Assembly (NCBI GenBank): GCA_029204225.1 | Contig: CM055105.1 | Span: 48,001,688 to 48,065,687 of the forward strand | From: Diphasiastrum complanatum | Lineage: Eukaryota; Streptophyta; Lycopodiopsida; Lycopodiales; Lycopodiaceae | Reading direction: 5' to 3' | Length of the DNA stretch: 64,000 nt | Shown here: in pieces, positions 62,741-64,000 of the stretch | How positions within the stretch are numbered: position 1 is the first letter of the stretch | How the letters are laid out: each line of letters opens with the position of its first letter | Translations under genes and position numbers: made by a program | The notes under the pieces: generated by a model | The model's database searches: none | What the model saw: only the letters and a program-made list of their open reading frames with translations | What the model was told of the DNA's origin: nothing

Positions 62741-64000
62741 TGACTGCCTCTCTGAGGAGATTGCTATGAAAATGTGAATAGATATCTTAACTGATCTTCT
62801 GCTTATGCAGGTAATTCTTCTTTTAACCGATTAAGTATAACTAGAATCTAAACTATGATTCGTCAATCATAATTCATCGGATTCTTGTCCTATACTCAAT
62901 AAAAGAAGGCAACTACCAATGATCAGAAGAACTTTTAAACTTAGAGTCATCTCTAGTTTAGCAAATATGGCCTGACCAAAAGCGACCAGTGAACTTCGAA
63001 TCGCAAATGTTCAAAATGTCACTTTGGTACCGTAAAGCCTAAACAGTCACCCTATGACTACCTGGTCTATACCCGAATAAACATAGTCGATTTGGTAAGG
63101 TGATCAGTCGTACCAAAATTCCACTAACCTGTTTATTCAGCCGGGGTATGAATACTATCCTCTCCTATGGATTAGGTATTTCCTAGAATCCAAGTTACGA
63201 TTTACCAATCCCAACTCTCCAGATTCTTGAGACCATACCATATCATAAAAGTGTATCACAATTCTTAAAAGACACATGAGCTATTCACAAAGTCCTTTCC
63301 ATCTGGAAAGTTCCAGACTTTTACAACTCACACACAGTGCCAATATAAGGATTGTAATCTAAAAAACGCCCTTACTTTAGACACGGCACAAATTGTCATT
63401 CCAAAGTTAGGGTCCCAATCTAGAATACGTCTAGATTTTCCTCTTTAAGTTCTAATCTAGAATAACTTAAGATTTATCGGACTTTTGAGTTCACAACAAT
63501 CCCATCTATTACAAACGGGAAAAGATAAGGCCCAAAAGTTCTTGTGTATTCTATGCACACACATCTATAAACGAATCTTAAAATGACTCATAGACGTTGT
63601 GACTTATAAGCAATACATCTCAACCATAATATCCATAATTAAGATTACTATTGTTGATTTTCCACAACTAACTCAGAAGTAACGCTCCTGACTCGGTTAG
63701 TTGTATCGGATTTAGAAAATATTTAAATGTCTCGGTGTGGTACCAAAACACCACATTTAATCTGATTTTAAATCACTTCTAGGTCAATAAGCAATTCTCA
63801 ATGAGAAATTACTATAACCCAGCGAGAAATTGTCTTAACACAATTCTCATCAATATGCCTATGTATCAACAACCAGTTTATGCATGCAAATAAACTTAGT
63901 TTACGGAATACTTTGTAGATCCACAGGATTAGTAGTTTGTACAAAAGGTTTTAATGATCCTACAAAGATTCACTGCATAGCATATCTCTACAGATGTCTC
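62741..64000. other. Unassigned right end
   Basis: No coding signal or known element recognised. Presumed intron 10 or intergenic TE debris. Confidence 0.35.

Overview
The window comes from the nuclear genome of a land plant with a large, transposon-rich genome. Evidence for this is spliceosomal introns with GT/AG ends, two plant-type host genes, introns up to 27 kb, and remains of many retrotransposons (Ty3/gypsy with chromodomains, Ty1/copia, LINEs). A fern or a gymnosperm fits best, but the sequence alone does not settle it.

Only two host genes are supported, and both run off the window. (1) Minus strand, 762 to 96: the 5' part of the elongation factor ELF1/ELOF1, a small zinc-ribbon protein, with a 22-nt microexon, a TATA box and a G-box. 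(2) Plus strand, 10594 to beyond 60082: a gene for a circularly permuted, YqeH-type chloroplast GTPase of the BPG2 family. I assembled ten exons by hand. They join in frame to 511 residues and contain a transit-peptide-like N-terminus, a four-cysteine zinc finger, and the GTPase motifs in the order G4-G5-G1-G2-G3. Its 1533 coding bases are spread over 49.5 kb. Intron 1 is 27.0 kb and intron 2 is 11.0 kb.

Layout: 0-1 kb ELF1; 1-7.2 kb decayed LTR-element pieces, a solo LTR and tandem repeats; 7.2-10.2 kb gag-like fragments and a minus-strand LINE-like element with an N-terminal zinc finger; 10.6-11.1 kb exon 1. Intron 1 (11.1-38.1 kb) holds older gypsy debris, a gypsy element (14434-27274, TSD GGGGG) with a younger antisense gypsy nested in it (18287-24669, TSD GGTAG), a copia element whose 3' half is inverted (28.9-31.7 kb), a 5'-truncated LINE (31.7-35.95 kb) and an ORF1-only LINE derivative (35.95-37.46 kb). 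Intron 2 (38.3-49.3 kb) holds LTR and LINE-tail fragments, a 2.1-kb palindrome made of two inverted LTR-PBS-leader units (42.1-44.2 kb) and a gag remnant. Exons 3-10 lie at 49.3-60.1 kb. Intron 5 carries a hAT-like MITE with an 8-bp target duplication. The right end (61.6-62.8 kb) holds another gypsy remnant, probably inside intron 10.

The host genes are probably functional: every splice junction found keeps frame and conserved motifs. All transposons look defective. Both members of the nested gypsy pair have lost different parts of the reverse-transcriptase core. No CRISPR array, operon, rRNA or tRNA gene was seen; tRNA-like strings are retroelement primer-binding sites only.
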